From: Cellvibrionaceae bacterium
GTDB taxonomy: Bacteria > Pseudomonadota > Gammaproteobacteria > Pseudomonadales > Cellvibrionaceae
Length of the DNA stretch: 56,496 nucleotides
Assembly: GCA_019634095.1 (NCBI GenBank)
Contig: JAHQVY010000298.1
Span: forward strand, 1-56,496
Direction of reading: 5' to 3'
Shown: positions 30,901 to 37,200 of the stretch, piece by piece
Position numbering within the stretch: position 1 is the first letter of the stretch
Layout: every line of letters starts with the position of its first letter
The notes under the pieces: generated by a model
What the model saw: only the letters and a program-made list of their open reading frames with translations
What the model was told of the DNA's origin: nothing
The model's database searches: none
Translations under genes and position numbers: made by a program

Positions 30901-33900
30901 GCTGACGCCATATTCTGAGCGCGCTTTACCCGCAGCCCCAGCACCCGGGCAACCGGCCTACCCTCGTTATCGGTCAGCGTCAAGTCATAGGCTCGCTCAT
31001 CGCTTTGCGCGCTCTCCGTCGCTGACTGCGCCAACACCCAGGCCCTCCGCGGAAGCGCTGCGTAAAGCTCTAGCGCTTGCACCCCAACAGGCAGATAGGG
31101 CGTTTTTTCCTCTTGGGGCAATAACATGGCAATCACTTGCAAGGCGCTATCGAGAATACCCGGGTGAAGCACAAACCCTTCGTGTTCCGGCTCATCGGTC
31201 ACCAGTTCTAGGCGGCCCAATGCCCGCTCTCCCCGGCTGTGTGCCTCGGTTAGCGCCTGAAAGCGGGGGCCGGTTGTGACACCGCGCTGCCGATAGAAAG
31301 TGCGGAATGAGTCACCACTAAAATAGTGATATCCGGCTTGCCCGCTGAGGGCATCGCGCTCCGCCGCGATGTTGAGCTGGGGTGGAGCAGCGGGATAAGC
31401 TGCAGCCAGCTCCAATCGTCCCTGGGCCAACATCTGGACAGCTTGCCCCCCCTGAAAAGTAAAACTCCAGGCCCCGCTGGTGGTATCGGACTGCAGTCGT
31501 ATCGACACGCTTTGGGCTTGCTCACCAATAACGAAAGGGCGCTGCCAAGACACATCCCGCAGGGCGACCACCCGCTTGTTCCTCGTGCCTTTGGTGGCGG
31601 ATGGGACGACCCGCTCACCGGCTGCCCGAGCCATCTCCAGGTAGGCCGTGGCGGGCATCACTTTTTGCTGGTTGACCTGATGTTCCTGAAAGATAAATTC
31701 GTCGCCGCCAAAGTCTGTGCTGAACGAGCACTCCCCCGGGCTGGCGTCGGCGTTTCGCCGCTGTATCAGGCTGTGCAGGTTCTGTGATGGCGCTTTTGGA
31801 TGGCGCTCCCGGGCCTCCACCCAATACCGCGTGCGCGAAAAAGCATAGGTCGGTAAGCGCAAGCAGGTTCGATGCTTGACCTGACTTTGAGTGAATTGCA
31901 GCCAGTCAATATCGACACCGGCACTGTAAAGGCGGGCAAGCAAGGCCAGATAGCTGCGCCAATCTCGACAGAACTCGGCGTTGTGGTGCACGCGCTCGGT
32001 TTGATCCCCGCAGGCCACCAGAATGGCGTCTGGCTCAGCCTGCCAGTGGGTCTGCGGATAATCGACAAACAGAATCTTGTATTCCCCGTCGTGCTGGCCC
32101 GCCACCAGGTCTTTGGGCCAGGCCCCTTCACGGGCATGCAACAAAGCCTCGCCCAAGGACCAATGCCCGGCAATACACCGGGCCGGGAAAATACCTTCTG
32201 CCTGCACCGCCAGTCCGGTGGGTCGAAGGTTAAGCGCAAGCCACATTCGGGCAAGAGCATACTGCCAGATAAACGTGCGAGCGTAGCCGGGAATGCAGTC
32301 TTTCGTCGCGTCGCCCTGATGGGTGGTATCTTCCTCGGAGAGGTGACTTTCCATTTCCCTCAGTGCGGCCAAACAGGCGTCCACTGCCTCGCGAAATGCC
32401 ACCTGGTGAGCATAAAGTTGGCGAAAGAAGGGTTCTGGCCCCTGCGACTCACCGGGGAAGAGAAGCAGTGTCGAACAGGGGCGGGTTTGCCGGTAAACAC
32501 CTTCGCCATGCCTAGCTGCCCCGGCTTGCTCCTCCTGCTTTGCGGGTTCGCTGCCAGCCGGGTCGGCAAGTTGACGAAGCTGATGTTCCAATGTCTCCCG
32601 GGAAGCGGCCACCAGCGCACAGCGCCGGGAAAAGTGGTTGCGCCCTCGATTCAGCGTGAAGCAAAAGTCTTCGATTTTCGTCCCGGGGTTGTGCTGCAAG
32701 TGGTCGGCATAGCGCTCCGCCAAACCAAGCAGGGCATCATCGGACTTGGCAGAAAAAGCCAGAAGGTGACAGGTGGGTGCCTCGGCCCTGGGTAAAGCCG
32801 GGGTGGAGGAGCCCACAGACATCGACGCCTGCAGCGCCGGAGCCTGTTCCAGAATGACATGCGCATTGGTGCCGTTAAGGCCAAATGCGCTGATCGCGGC
32901 GAAACGAGGTGATGACGAATGCCAGGGTTCAGGCTTAGTGTTGATGTGTATATTGGCGTCCGCCCAATCAATATGCTCATTGGGCTTTTCGAAATTCAGG
33001 GTCGGCGGGATAAGCTTGTGATGCAGTGTCAGCGACGCCTTGATCAGCCCGGCAATTCCCGCCGCGCCCTCAAGGTGGCCGATATTGGTTTTGACTGCGC
33101 CCACATATAGCGGGGAATCCGCCCGGCGCCCTGCCCCGTAAACGGCTTTCAAGGCAGCAAATTCAATGGGGTCACCGATGGGTGTACCGGTACCGTGGGC
33201 CTCCACATATCCCACTTTGGCCGCCGTAAGATGGGCGTTTTCCAGCGCGGCACGCATGACTCTCTGCTGTGCCATACCGTTGGGAACCGTCAGGCTGCTG
33301 GTCGCGCCGTCCTGGTTCACCGCGCTGCCGCGAATCAGGGCGAGAATATTATCGCGGTCGGCAATCGCATCGGACAAACGCTTTAACACCACCAAGCCGG
33401 CCCCTTCGCCGCGTACAAAGCCATCCGCGCGATTATCAAAGGCCGAACAGCGTCCACTGCGCGATAGCATGTGTGCTCTGCAATAACTAATACTGAACTC
33501 TGGAGTTAAAATGCTGTGGGTGCCGCCGGCCAGGGCAATATCACTCTCGCCATTGCGCAGGCTTTGTGTTGCCAGATGCACCGAAACCAGCGATGAGGCA
33601 CAAGCAGCATCCACCGCGATACCCGGCCCGTGTAAACCGAGAAAATGCGCGATCCGCCCCGGAGTGAGGCTGTGGTAATTGCCAATTCCCATATAGGCAC
33701 CAATTGCCTCAGCGGGTCGCGCCATCAGTTCAAGCATGTAGTCACAACCAAACATGCCAATGAACACACCGCAACGAGCCGACGCGAGACTGCCTGGCGC
33801 ACAGGCCGCGTTTTCCAGGGCTTCCCACGCGGTTTCCAAAATCAGGCGCTGCTGTGGATCGACAGACACAGCCTCACGGCTGGAGATATTAAAAAAAGCC

Positions 33901-34199
33901 GCGTCAAAAGCCTCGGGTAGCTCGATAAATCCGCCGCAGCGGCTGTATATCTTGCCGGGTGTACCGATGTCTTCGGAATGGTATTGGCAACTGTCCCAAC
34001 GGGAGGGAGGAACCGGAACGATGCCGCTTTTGCCCGTGTGCAACAAATCCCAATAACGATCGGTACTGCTGGCGCCACCGGGAAAGCGGCAGGCGCTGCC
34101 GATTATGGCAATGGGTTCTTGTACACGGGTTTGTTGCCGCGCAGTTTTCGCCAGGTGGGCAAGTTTGATCGCTGAAAACGAAGTCAAATCATCAAACAT
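12990..34199 (-). CDS. Giant polyketide synthase: three elongating modules, two KS0 modules, C and two TE domains
   Basis: Domain map of the 7069 residues (approximate): KS1 27-452 (Cys200 in VDAACASS), degenerate AT 575-790, DH 805-1095, KR 1375-1620, ACP 1650-1720 (Ser1686); KS2 1789-2215 (DTMCSSS), KR 2673-2930, ACP 2953-3030; KS3 3113-3540, KR 3930-4180 (LDD motif), ACP 4220-4293; KS4 4368-4797, ACP 4995-5067, TE 5103-5413 (GASMG, Ser5180); KS5 5448-5873, ACP 6088-6163, C 6260-6733 (MHHCLADAF), TE 6760-7053 (GFSLG, Ser6836). KS4 and KS5 lack the first catalytic histidine (AANGS and NANGT instead of AHGTGT), so they should transfer but not elongate. No module has a working AT. Post-AT linker motifs such as LPGYPF and LPTYPF remain. 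The start follows the upstream stop by four bases, with GAGGAAG as ribosome site inside the upstream gene. It would act last in the assembly line, adding three units and releasing the product. Confidence 0.93.
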   Translation of the reverse strand: MFDDLTSFSAIKLAHLAKTARQQTRVQEPIAIIGSACRFPGGASSTDRYWDLLHTGKSGIVPVPPSRWDSCQYHSEDIGTPGKIYSRCGGFIELPEAFDAAFFNISSREAVSVDPQQRLILETAWEALENAACAPGSLASARCGVFIGMFGCDYMLELMARPAEAIGAYMGIGNYHSLTPGRIAHFLGLHGPGIAVDAACASSLVSVHLATQSLRNGESDIALAGGTHSILTPEFSISYCRAHMLSRSGRCSAFDNRADGFVRGEGAGLVVLKRLSDAIADRDNILALIRGSAVNQDGATSSLTVPNGMAQQRVMRAALENAHLTAAKVGYVEAHGTGTPIGDPIEFAALKAVYGAGRRADSPLYVGAVKTNIGHLEGAAGIAGLIKASLTLHHKLIPPTLNFEKPNEHIDWADANIHINTKPEPWHSSSPRFAAISAFGLNGTNAHVILEQAPALQASMSVGSSTPALPRAEAPTCHLLAFSAKSDDALLGLAERYADHLQHNPGTKIEDFCFTLNRGRNHFSRRCALVAASRETLEHQLRQLADPAGSEPAKQEEQAGAARHGEGVYRQTRPCSTLLLFPGESQGPEPFFRQLYAHQVAFREAVDACLAALREMESHLSEEDTTHQGDATKDCIPGYARTFIWQYALARMWLALNLRPTGLAVQAEGIFPARCIAGHWSLGEALLHAREGAWPKDLVAGQHDGEYKILFVDYPQTHWQAEPDAILVACGDQTERVHHNAEFCRDWRSYLALLARLYSAGVDIDWLQFTQSQVKHRTCLRLPTYAFSRTRYWVEARERHPKAPSQNLHSLIQRRNADASPGECSFSTDFGGDEFIFQEHQVNQQKVMPATAYLEMARAAGERVVPSATKGTRNKRVVALRDVSWQRPFVIGEQAQSVSIRLQSDTTSGAWSFTFQGGQAVQMLAQGRLELAAAYPAAPPQLNIAAERDALSGQAGYHYFSGDSFRTFYRQRGVTTGPRFQALTEAHSRGERALGRLELVTDEPEHEGFVLHPGILDSALQVIAMLLPQEEKTPYLPVGVQALELYAALPRRAWVLAQSATESAQSDERAYDLTLTDNEGRPVARVLGLRVKRAQNMASASAQENFVSEPQGAATYFIPILQPQPLSDSVTPALPTSVLLFDQEDSPLRALLAQQLGQQQLCVAEPGADFARLPNGGFSLNPGRVSDYQSLFLALKSTEFDLNAFTVLYTPAFGRPLFDNPLFDRPAVSATEPRSQAPLLPHDFDANFRSLVCLSQAISIAAEGAVVDLTLAVARVSESTPMAPGIAALVALFKTQNKEDNRRQCQLLEVVLPPLSPAERAQTLVKRICSEWRQVKRPYHIYYRGDGQRYCAQYQRLDASKASAAGKLPIAQRSRLVNSPVMISGGNGGLARVFAEYLYREYQARVVLLGRSTASTDLQRWIKNLIQPGQGGSVEYIQADVCDVNQLESALEQIRERHGPIKGVIHSAAHIRDSLLVHKTPVEIDAVLKPKCLGANHLDMLTARDELAFFVVFSSLASVMGNLGQSDYAYGNAVLDQFALRRQQRVEKGQRQGYSLSLNWPAWPLGLGVDASVAERLRVETGMSVLPIAEGVAAFEWALAERKSPQVLVFAGESAAFSRHINRVQHKAEDVQAHPHKAGMDGLGLDSGLVRTPVESYLRDLLAGLLNVQAEAILPDASWENYSIDSITMMDITHALEQKLGNLPKTLLFEHNTFQQLADYLCRSHAQAFAQDAVANAVDAEAASSDPEPHLAPDLHTEGMPAGRSSAPGSSARGAEAPDLTSLRERPANAIAIIGMSGRYAQADDVDELWSRLQNAQDCIEEIPAARWDHRRYFHPDKGKEGKTNARWGGFVRNVDHFDPQFFAISPRQAECMDPQERLFLQSAYHAIEHAAYTRERLGSQVGVFVGAMYLEYQLYGAQADALGTPRALNGSAASIANRVSYYWGFEGPSMALDTMCSSSLTAVHLACQSLLRGECKYALAGGVNLSLHPNKYLMLSQGQFAASDGRCKSFGKGGDGYVPGEGVGAFLLKPLRAALADGDNILGIIRGSAINHGGKASGFTVPNPKAQAAVITQALENAGIQARSISYLEAHGTGTELGDPVEMSALCRAFEQQSADKQYCAIGSIKSNIGHCESASGVAAMTKVLLQLQHQQLAPSLHAETSNPNIDFVHSPFVLQKALAPWPRPCVTTGAETVTYPRRAGISSFGAGGANAHIIIEEWPGSIEERQDLAPPEHNKRGALDKQDLINGPAQQRYAFVFSARSAERLHCVTQQFCRFLHRADREPLRESDVAFTLQEGREAMAWRLAVIAATLLELRSKLQAFQRAYRNDPDGELQVSEPGVFVTGQVAPPVDKGSLDARVLENAVTAWVQGETVNWFALRAAAPCRRIPLPGYPFLAQRYWPDLPQVAGAVPEQSDSGRIDAGSPCPLEGSTPRQANPEGELYCYQEVWRPCETALPAEQPFQAVLCFLSGRHEQERFAAAFRAQFPHTTLVFIAQNNLGGKANVSLSPEKVYYLESLDAAGFASLFGNIRSGLEQIQGIFYLWPLQDQRFLEDVANLLTLIQCLDATPWRDFRLLLAASYPRTRARCYPDAWLALSPSLKKICPDMSLAGCFFESAIADAENLALDEVIPGLLREMSAQTLHSSLYRGNQRHELLREQQSLPFAEGRDEVPIKQGGTYLITGGLGELGWVFARYLATAEVNLILTGRSELDREKQQRLQTLGTRALYLPVDLCDREAMVGALAEARSRFGQIHGVIHAAGVGDRRSLLEKSMVDIQSVLGPKIDGTLLLEDVLSSEPLDFVCYFSSQAAVLGDFGSCDYAIGNRFQMAYATYRAQHARKCRYLAINWPLWEGGGMQFSHPQQTQFYLKSSGQRLLGEAEGVACFSRLLQGSGGHALILKGQQSQLERMLNPAEANLSSAPLLRPLAPAQTASPTQNGKAMTAGALAEQVSRDIRLYIEKILKLPGAQQDANQSFADFGFESVSLTQLASALSRHYGITLQPAVFFDCPSIRTLSEHLLAQHADALLACYEDSRERREERRGNDEIQHERREIGGHPEIGGHPGYPPAGTSAENPQKNHAPFSQAKPKRESSPSVPTLSDRSSVKTARSTGSEPEAIAIVGMSGRFAGARDVDGLWQMLVEGKDAVAEIPAERFNWRQYYRVDETGNDERVIGSKWCGAVPGVKEFDPRFFDITPLDARYMDPRQRLLLQEAWNALEDAGYGAVQLKNSTIGIFAGVEQGDYQRLLPNNDNVTANHDGVLAARLGYFLNLSGPVLTVNTACSSGLVALHQACNSLRLGECETALTVSANLILTADSYIALTRAGMLSPQGKCFAFDQRANGLVPGEAAVALVLKTREQAERDGDPIYALIRGSGINYDGKTNGITAPSGRSQKQLINRVYQQSGVDAADVEYLIAHGTGTSLGDAVELNALDSLFKARSDRLGYCALTSTKTNFGHSFAASGLVSLVSMVQAIRQRTIPASLHVSRLNEGIDWLNSPFYINTATRPWLEPASNGGRRIGALSAFGMSGTNAHVVVEEYVEHQAGCSQASGSLPEAAEHVPPSHLLLFSAKTASALQEKLRQTQQYLERKSKQSLTHVAYTLAQGRQHFEHRIALVVENTAQALVALKQRLNQQAPQLDAFENRVRKGFVAQTVTQEFADSLAEALVEYTGEPLRYQQTLNALAELYVQGYTFDWSGWGQAMAARRLHLPGYPFERDQYWIAENIVAEAASDASPGQNALLFTRTWHAENIPLEAAHDVVAKLGEIRHKKPGETHNVLICQRLLEEEASLAAGMGLADEQVRRLCSSHEDIDRRVQDYSAQSLAFLQHLVRAIDKDPSKRISLQVVIAGDEQGRLMAALGGLLQTAEHEHAGLHCQLVEAELDLGTNMLAGQLILEYQHSRHFHVRYQQDRRLVSHWREFKADEAPQHAVWKAGGVYLLTGGMGGLGRALLGDMIELRVELTLVIFGRRSLNSADSELLRHAGDSGVKALYRQLDVTDFNALSKEIKTLQQDSGDFSAVIHCAGILDDGLLVNKTEAGLQRVLAPKVSGTLNLDLATKGMDLDFFALFSSVAGALGNPGQADYATANAFLDQFAVYRNDLVAQGQRRGHSLSLNWPLWRDGGMESSGANQTLWQKKGIESLETETGLRVFHQTCMHNLESALILAGDGTRLRSWLSARMAREPLALAVQDDTSTKWQRESNGTQAPQGDEKAKASLEVQCRARLLDWFAEATELNREQIDCDEPLDAYGVDSILLRRVHQRLAKHLPEVPATLFYEHNRLGDVAVYLADTWPEACAQWLAPPQYSGNGMEAGTRQASRSVSSIENQALHASSPAPVQQCANFQAATLQPATLEPATLHATAEPDAAREKGIAIVGLSVAFPGADDFSHFWDNLYQGRRSISDIPSTRWAMTDFYEPDITIALEKAKSYCRRGGFLESFDEFDPLFFNISPADAYQIDPQERLLLTHSWRAMEDAGYNRQALREQYDSSVGVFIGVTKQGFNLTAAQSSAGEGHLPQASFSSMANRISWQLDLQGPSMAIDTMCSSSLTALHEACEHIYRGECRLALAGAVNLYLHPRNYIDLCRNKLLSDKPEIACFSENGSGFIPGEGVAVACLKPLADALAQGDHVYGVIRATKVAHTGRTLSYSAPDVTQHSRLINAVLARAGSNGEDIDLIEAAANGSAVGDAVELQALNRVFRARPAGSIVLGSVKPNIGHLEAASGFSQLVKVLCQFRHRRLAPTLSINTGDEGGDIQGLKPFRVLNQGQDWAEKQDTASRALITSFGAGGTSAAMVVEAFAAQPRETATRSVDTDKTRGFLLSARTQSQLDQQVKQLSNYLSSPGSDNLDRIAVTLQCGRQPLRYRVAIIAANRAQLQRELAAYRWRDGANGESIIMGKRDALSALKKHTSFAEIQAQIAELLIQQDLVGLAKFWVQGVDDIDWRALYSETPGRCALPTYPFEKRKFWHPPAATPSPTPSLGVSRAVQKEPASDALEALESLLHREIRSILLLEDDEEVTSETLFADLGLDSVTAARFVQKLGERLSMPLQETLVFDYPSISDLAKYLAENKGVSVNPPEPAKPQALRKTLRALIAEHPEVVPLQTHGDGPIVFCFHPMSGDVGVYQKLADAFAGRCRVLGLKARGMLDDATPLDCVEAMARHFAAVIAKVVDNGEYHFLGASMGGAVAYETARQLCLAHQTPGPSGHFRITLRLLEAPLICSEEDEAVWRTDPIQNWLMNANFLLISLLHGDPEFRRKKQAGLIRWSELEIRKKALDWKPAGTLGNELENLRALAKVIRARGVDQDDEHLIPRLRAMSAVHLGNLHALCAYRPKPWPEGSENVLDALLMQTESARAHSNEVYTPDYLRRVEASRGSLAPFLRPWKTLLPNCKTGIIEGSNHFEAMSNIAAARQLADRLMREIEAPKAAVLSPMPRDKTSAKPTSKPGDSTSAVAIIGYSGRFPGAQTPEAFWQLLKAGRSAVGSEVSAQRLWRMEDLQLASNTQANHVVPGGGAFLDDIDGFDPAFFQLSINEAEWMDNAERLHLQEAWKALEHAGVDPLQLSGQAWGVFCGGGSDYTLLLRDATGISPHVTQSALAGRVAYSLNLTGPVVSVDAACASSLLAFSQACDHIASGRCEAALAGGVLVNNTANLLLAGSAQQLFTPALQPAALDERAAGMVPGEAVGVVVLKSLDKALAEGDRIYAVVDAWGNNHNGRTNGMAAPSVRARTALISEIYQRCQIDPESIDMVEANANGTRLGDVTEVQALREAFRRFTDKVGYCALGTVENNVGHAFQASGMNHLFKVLLSLENQEIPGTPNISRINPAFDIDTSPFFVVRQNRAWPKNRGGRPRRAAINSFGATGINVHVVLSDYPERDSDVADEKSALSEDDDQPSAYLICLSAKSPTALRQRCADLLSVVDVDGGDWRSQRLYQLSANLLLRRSAFAYRIALVASSLDSLRSALRNILTEDRPHGFDLGLSRVYRGLVATQHGATLPPKISSQGQKMPPRPWSLEALKPLAESWVNGASLTAHGEGYSEAEKRPMPLPTYPFEQRFCRVDTTDVPRAARRRREQSDHKAAAGSMSPIGEPQQVLCSIIAGITGYEASQIDLSTPLNQYGLDSLMSMRLVAEVNERFKLSLTIVELAEHNTVGLLENWIRKNLAEADVPSWLDKAGLDPKQRKSLGLDSSEQSPWGSLPEALYSVSVEAGTADHATTYVASPALTDLLEQGIAFYHDGQRCHFVAHRSRDIAAALKSMSEAEPRALLEGLPLKQLIAPVSQEQYRSLYHSEVMGEYAWNVQHVYELKEKTLDLARLNRAMNAVLNNHDLLRSVFLRSGSSWVQVIAPRIEEGASEEVASRHIEGDIIQALAFEQLNDFFNFISEQRNRLLPLDCLPVMQLWCCTVEAKYYLGFVMHHCLADAFTSTMLLSELMKRYHNLGKGQNNSTSLELKEQYWHYSLRQFNDAEYRSAPVLQYWDKVLQGAASKNALQLPRTQSGQPDNASSNKRSAAVAVQLETFPEVLVQQVFAFGQKHEATLSQLFTAAVGILLTQIYGNRSALLHFMNQHRDRVALKNTAGDFSQPLFFPLSISTDEMLPGLIQRIARETRQHLAHGKIRLADLLDCAGLDHLEYFGSSSQNVLINVSDIDSGTLQSSANWGRSLYMDWVQYIVAHSNQSAEGWSGVAGLFYQLVHADGKMYLIIAYRKSLLAPEIVKEMSANLIACLKSMLAFPEQSVQQLLNRLSVGKNKGPSAIDQGVRQHLNNVKTGRPVFWFHGGLGGVESYRSIAAQCERPFYGIQARGWMTDEEPIEGIAAMATHYIAQIRAVMANGPYDLGGFSLGGLIAYEVIRQLQNSGEKVRSVVMIDSLDDSGLQAVNVRSQKTLALQAANLFLLSTVATAPERMEQVGIRWDDLDFSLDDNSFLAALIDKAKKRGVKLSASKLEALITKVVNVQVAYQISRYTLKPLLKPDEVRCYFLRNQKGLFSGNLQAYFGSPDENIPLKVGAYVETWQKLLPDFQLFDIDSSSHMAMLVEPRSVEEIVRHCKQLYAREVPGMNGEFVQMTPVTGVDLA
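21121..21184 (-). repeat. 15-bp tandem repeat in the ACP3-KS4 linker
   Basis: GTGGCG-headed units begin at 21121, 21133, 21148, 21163 and 21178 (the first 12 bp, then 15 bp). On the coding strand they give AATLQPATLEPATLHAT, a five-residue repeat resembling pentapeptide-repeat sequence. It lies in a flexible linker, so a change in length should be tolerated. Confidence 0.8.
25009..25044 (-). repeat. Perfect 18-bp tandem duplication in the ACP2-KS3 linker
   Basis: GGATGTCCCCCAATTTCA occurs at 25009-25026 and again at 25027-25044 without a mismatch. It encodes EIGGHP twice in the linker between the second carrier protein and the third ketosynthase. The perfect identity suggests a recent duplication. 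Confidence 0.9.
30526..30570 (-). repeat. 15-bp tandem repeat between DH1 and KR1
   Basis: CTATCAAAAAGTGGA (30526-30540), TTATCAAAAAGTGGA (30541-30555) and the diverged CGACCAAAAGCCGGA (30556-30570) encode the five-residue repeat RPLFD/NPLFD/RPAFG in the segment ahead of the first ketoreductase. Confidence 0.85.
31830..32477 (-). other. Degenerate acyltransferase domain in the first module of the giant PKS
   Basis: Between KS1 and DH1 the protein still aligns by eye with cis-AT domains: TLLLFPGESQG matches the FPGQGAQ opening, AFREAVDACLAALR matches the following helix, and WQYALARMWLALNLRP leads to where the nucleophile motif should be. In place of GHSxGE the sequence is AVQAEG. The small subdomain with the AFHS histidine is missing, and the segment ends with the post-AT linker LPTYAFSRTRYW. 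It cannot act as a transferase. Confidence 0.8.
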
Positions 34200-34203
34200 G
34201 GCA

Positions 34204-37200
34204 CTACTTCCTCATCAATTCATTGAGCAGTTCCAAATCGGAGGCCTCAGCAATACGCTGGAACGCCTCCGGCTGCGGTTCCGCGCCGTTATTCTTTGGT
34301 GCGTTCTCTGTTGCAGAATCGGAAGTACCGGTGAGTGCTTGCTGCTCCGTGGCTATACCGAAGTGCGTCAACAGAAAATCTGCCAGGCCAAGCACAGTGG
34401 GATAATCGTAAAAAAGGGTAACCGGCAGTTTTCGCCCAAGGCGACTTTGCAATTTATTGCGAAACTCGATCGAGGTCAGCGAGTCCAGGCCCAAGTCAAA
34501 AAATCCCTGCCTCATGTCCACCTCGTTGTACTCCAGGGCCAGAACGTCCGCGAATTCGCCGCGCAAAAAGTCCTCCATCCATTGTTGGCTTTCTTGTCGG
34601 GGACGCTGTTTCAATTCGTTGATCCAGGCAGAGTCTCCTGGCTTGACTGCGTTTGACGCCAACCGGGAAAGAGCAGGCCGGGACACCTCGTTGGTTTTGC
34701 CCGTTTTCGGCCTCGACTTACTTACGGGACCGGGCTCCTGGAGTGCGGCAAACACCGCGCGCTTGTCGTCGCTTTGCTTGCGCTTCAGCCATTGCGACCA
34801 ATCGATTGAAAGAACCCCAATCACACCTTGACGCGCTTGCAATTGGCTGAGATGGGACAAATTTTGTTGATCATCGATAATGCGCCAACCATCACGTTGC
34901 AATCGCTGGCGATTGGCCTGGGAGAGATCCTGGTACATGCCCGTTCCGGCCCATGGCCCCCAGGCCAGAGAGACAGCGGGCAGACCGATGGCGTTACGGT
35001 ATTGGGCAAAACCGTTGAGAAAGGCGTTGGCGGCAGCGTAGTTGGCGGCGCCGGCCGAACCGAGCATGGTGGCGGCCGACGAAAACAGAACAAAGTGATT
35101 CAATGAGTCATTCAGGGTGAGGCGATGCAATTGCCAGGTGCCGGCGACTTTGGCACGAAACACCCGCTGCAAATTCCCGGCATCGAGATCCCGGATCGGT
35201 TTGTTGTCTGCGAAACCGGCACAGTGGTATATCCCGGTAATGGGCCCGTGTTTGTGCCGGATGTCTTCCAATGTCTCCGCCAGTTGGGGAGCGGCAATAT
35301 CAACGCTATACAGCTCGACCCGAGCGCCCCTATCTCTGAACGCCGCCAGCGCGTTTTCTGCTTTTGCGTCGGGCGGACGACGGGAAAGCAGGGCAATATT
35401 GCGATGACCCTGGCCCACAAGATATTCGGCCACCTTGAGACCAATAGCCCCCAAACCGCCGCTAATCAGTTGGGTGCGCTCTTTGGCAACGCTGTCATGA
35501 GCAGCTGCGTCATAAGCTTTCCCGTTACGGCCTTCGACAATACTGGCGTCTGCAGTTTGGCGAATCACCACTTTACCGATATGTTTTCCCTGCTGCATAT
35601 GGCGAAATGCCGCTTCCACCTCGATGGAGCCAAAGCTTTCCACAGGTAGCGCCTGGAGTTCGCCACGAGCAAACATTGCAAGTACCTCATCCAACAGATT
35701 TCTGATGTCGCCGCCATCACTTTCCCATTTGGCCATTAAATTCACGAGGTGGTAATCCACATCGGGTCGCCGCGCTTTCATGGTTTGCTGGGACCAGCCG
35801 CGCAAACCGATTTCGATAAAGCGCCCTCCGCTTCTGAGGGCCTCGACACTCTTGTCGATAAACTCGTCAGCCAGACTATTGAGTACGACGTCGACACCCT
35901 CGTTGCGGGTCCAGCGGTTCACATCGTCGAGGAAGCTCAGGCGTCGGGAATCACTGATATGCTTCACCCCAAGGGCGCGCAAACTCTCCAATTTGGATTC
36001 ACTGGCGGTGGCAAACACCTCTGCCCCAGCATTCAGAGCCAGCTGCACAGCGGCCATCCCCACCCCCCCGGCGGCGGCATGAATCAGTACCCGCTCTCCG
36101 GGCTGAATGCGCGCGCATTGCGTCAACGCGTAAGCAGCGGTGAGAAAGGCGATGGGTAGCGTCGCGCCCTGCTCCCAACTCATCCCCCCGGGAAGACGCG
36201 CCACGCGATCCTCGTCGACGTTGGTGAATTGCGCGAAACAGCCTGTGCCGAATGCAATTACGGAATCACCCACCGCGACACGTGTGACGCCCTCACCTAC
36301 GGCCGTCACCCGGCCACTGCATTCCAGGCCAAACTGTTCCAGCTGCCTTGGATGCAAACCCAGAGCATCGAAGATATCACGCAGGTTCAGGCCGATGGCG
36401 AGCGTTTCCACTTCGACCTGGTTCGCTTGCAGGCCCCTCCTCGGCTGCGGGACCCAGCTTAGCGAGGAGAGGTCGCCACGCCGCGCCAAGCGCAAGGCAA
36501 GAGGCCCGGGCTGATGTTCCAAAACACGGACTCGAGGCGCGTAGAACACGCCATTGCGCAGGCTGAGGGAGCTTTCGCTTTGCTGGCAAAACAATGCCGG
36601 CAACAAGCCCTTGATGCTTTCATCCTGATGGTGTGGAAAATCGATATCCATACAGCGCAAACGCAATCCAGGCATGGGGCTCTGAGCCAGTTCTTCCTGT
36701 GCGCTGTCCACAAAGCCCCAGTACAAGGCCTGCAATGGATTCACTTCTTCTTGTTCTGATGAGGCTGGGGCGGGGTCAATCCGGTTCGAGCTGACCTGCT
36801 GTGCTCCATGGGTCAAAACCGTGACTCGGCACGCTATTCCCTGGTTCAGCAAACATTGCAATAACGCCACCAGGGATACCATGCCCGGGCTTTCGACGGC
36901 GGTCCCGGCCGATGTTGGCAGGGTGTCGTCTAAACTCCAGGCATAAATGATTTGGGCGACCTCGTCCTTGGACGAAGCCTGGTTGCGCAGTTGCTCGAAC
37001 GCTTCACTAAAGTCCTGGGTATCTCCTCCCGAAAGAGCCCATTGCGGCGCTGTGGCCAGCCGGTTCAACCATTCTCCCCTATGCCAAAGCACACAACTTC
37101 GCCCCTGTTCCACCCATTGCGCACAGAGTGCCAGACCGTAGCCCTGCCGATCCGCCAGAATCAACGTCAGTTCGTCTGAGCCGAGGGGCGAGGATGCCCC

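Noticed and set aside
31872-32795. Plus-strand ORF of 307 codons opposite the dead AT region
   Set aside because: Antisense shadow of GC-rich coding DNA; no ribosome site and no family resemblance.
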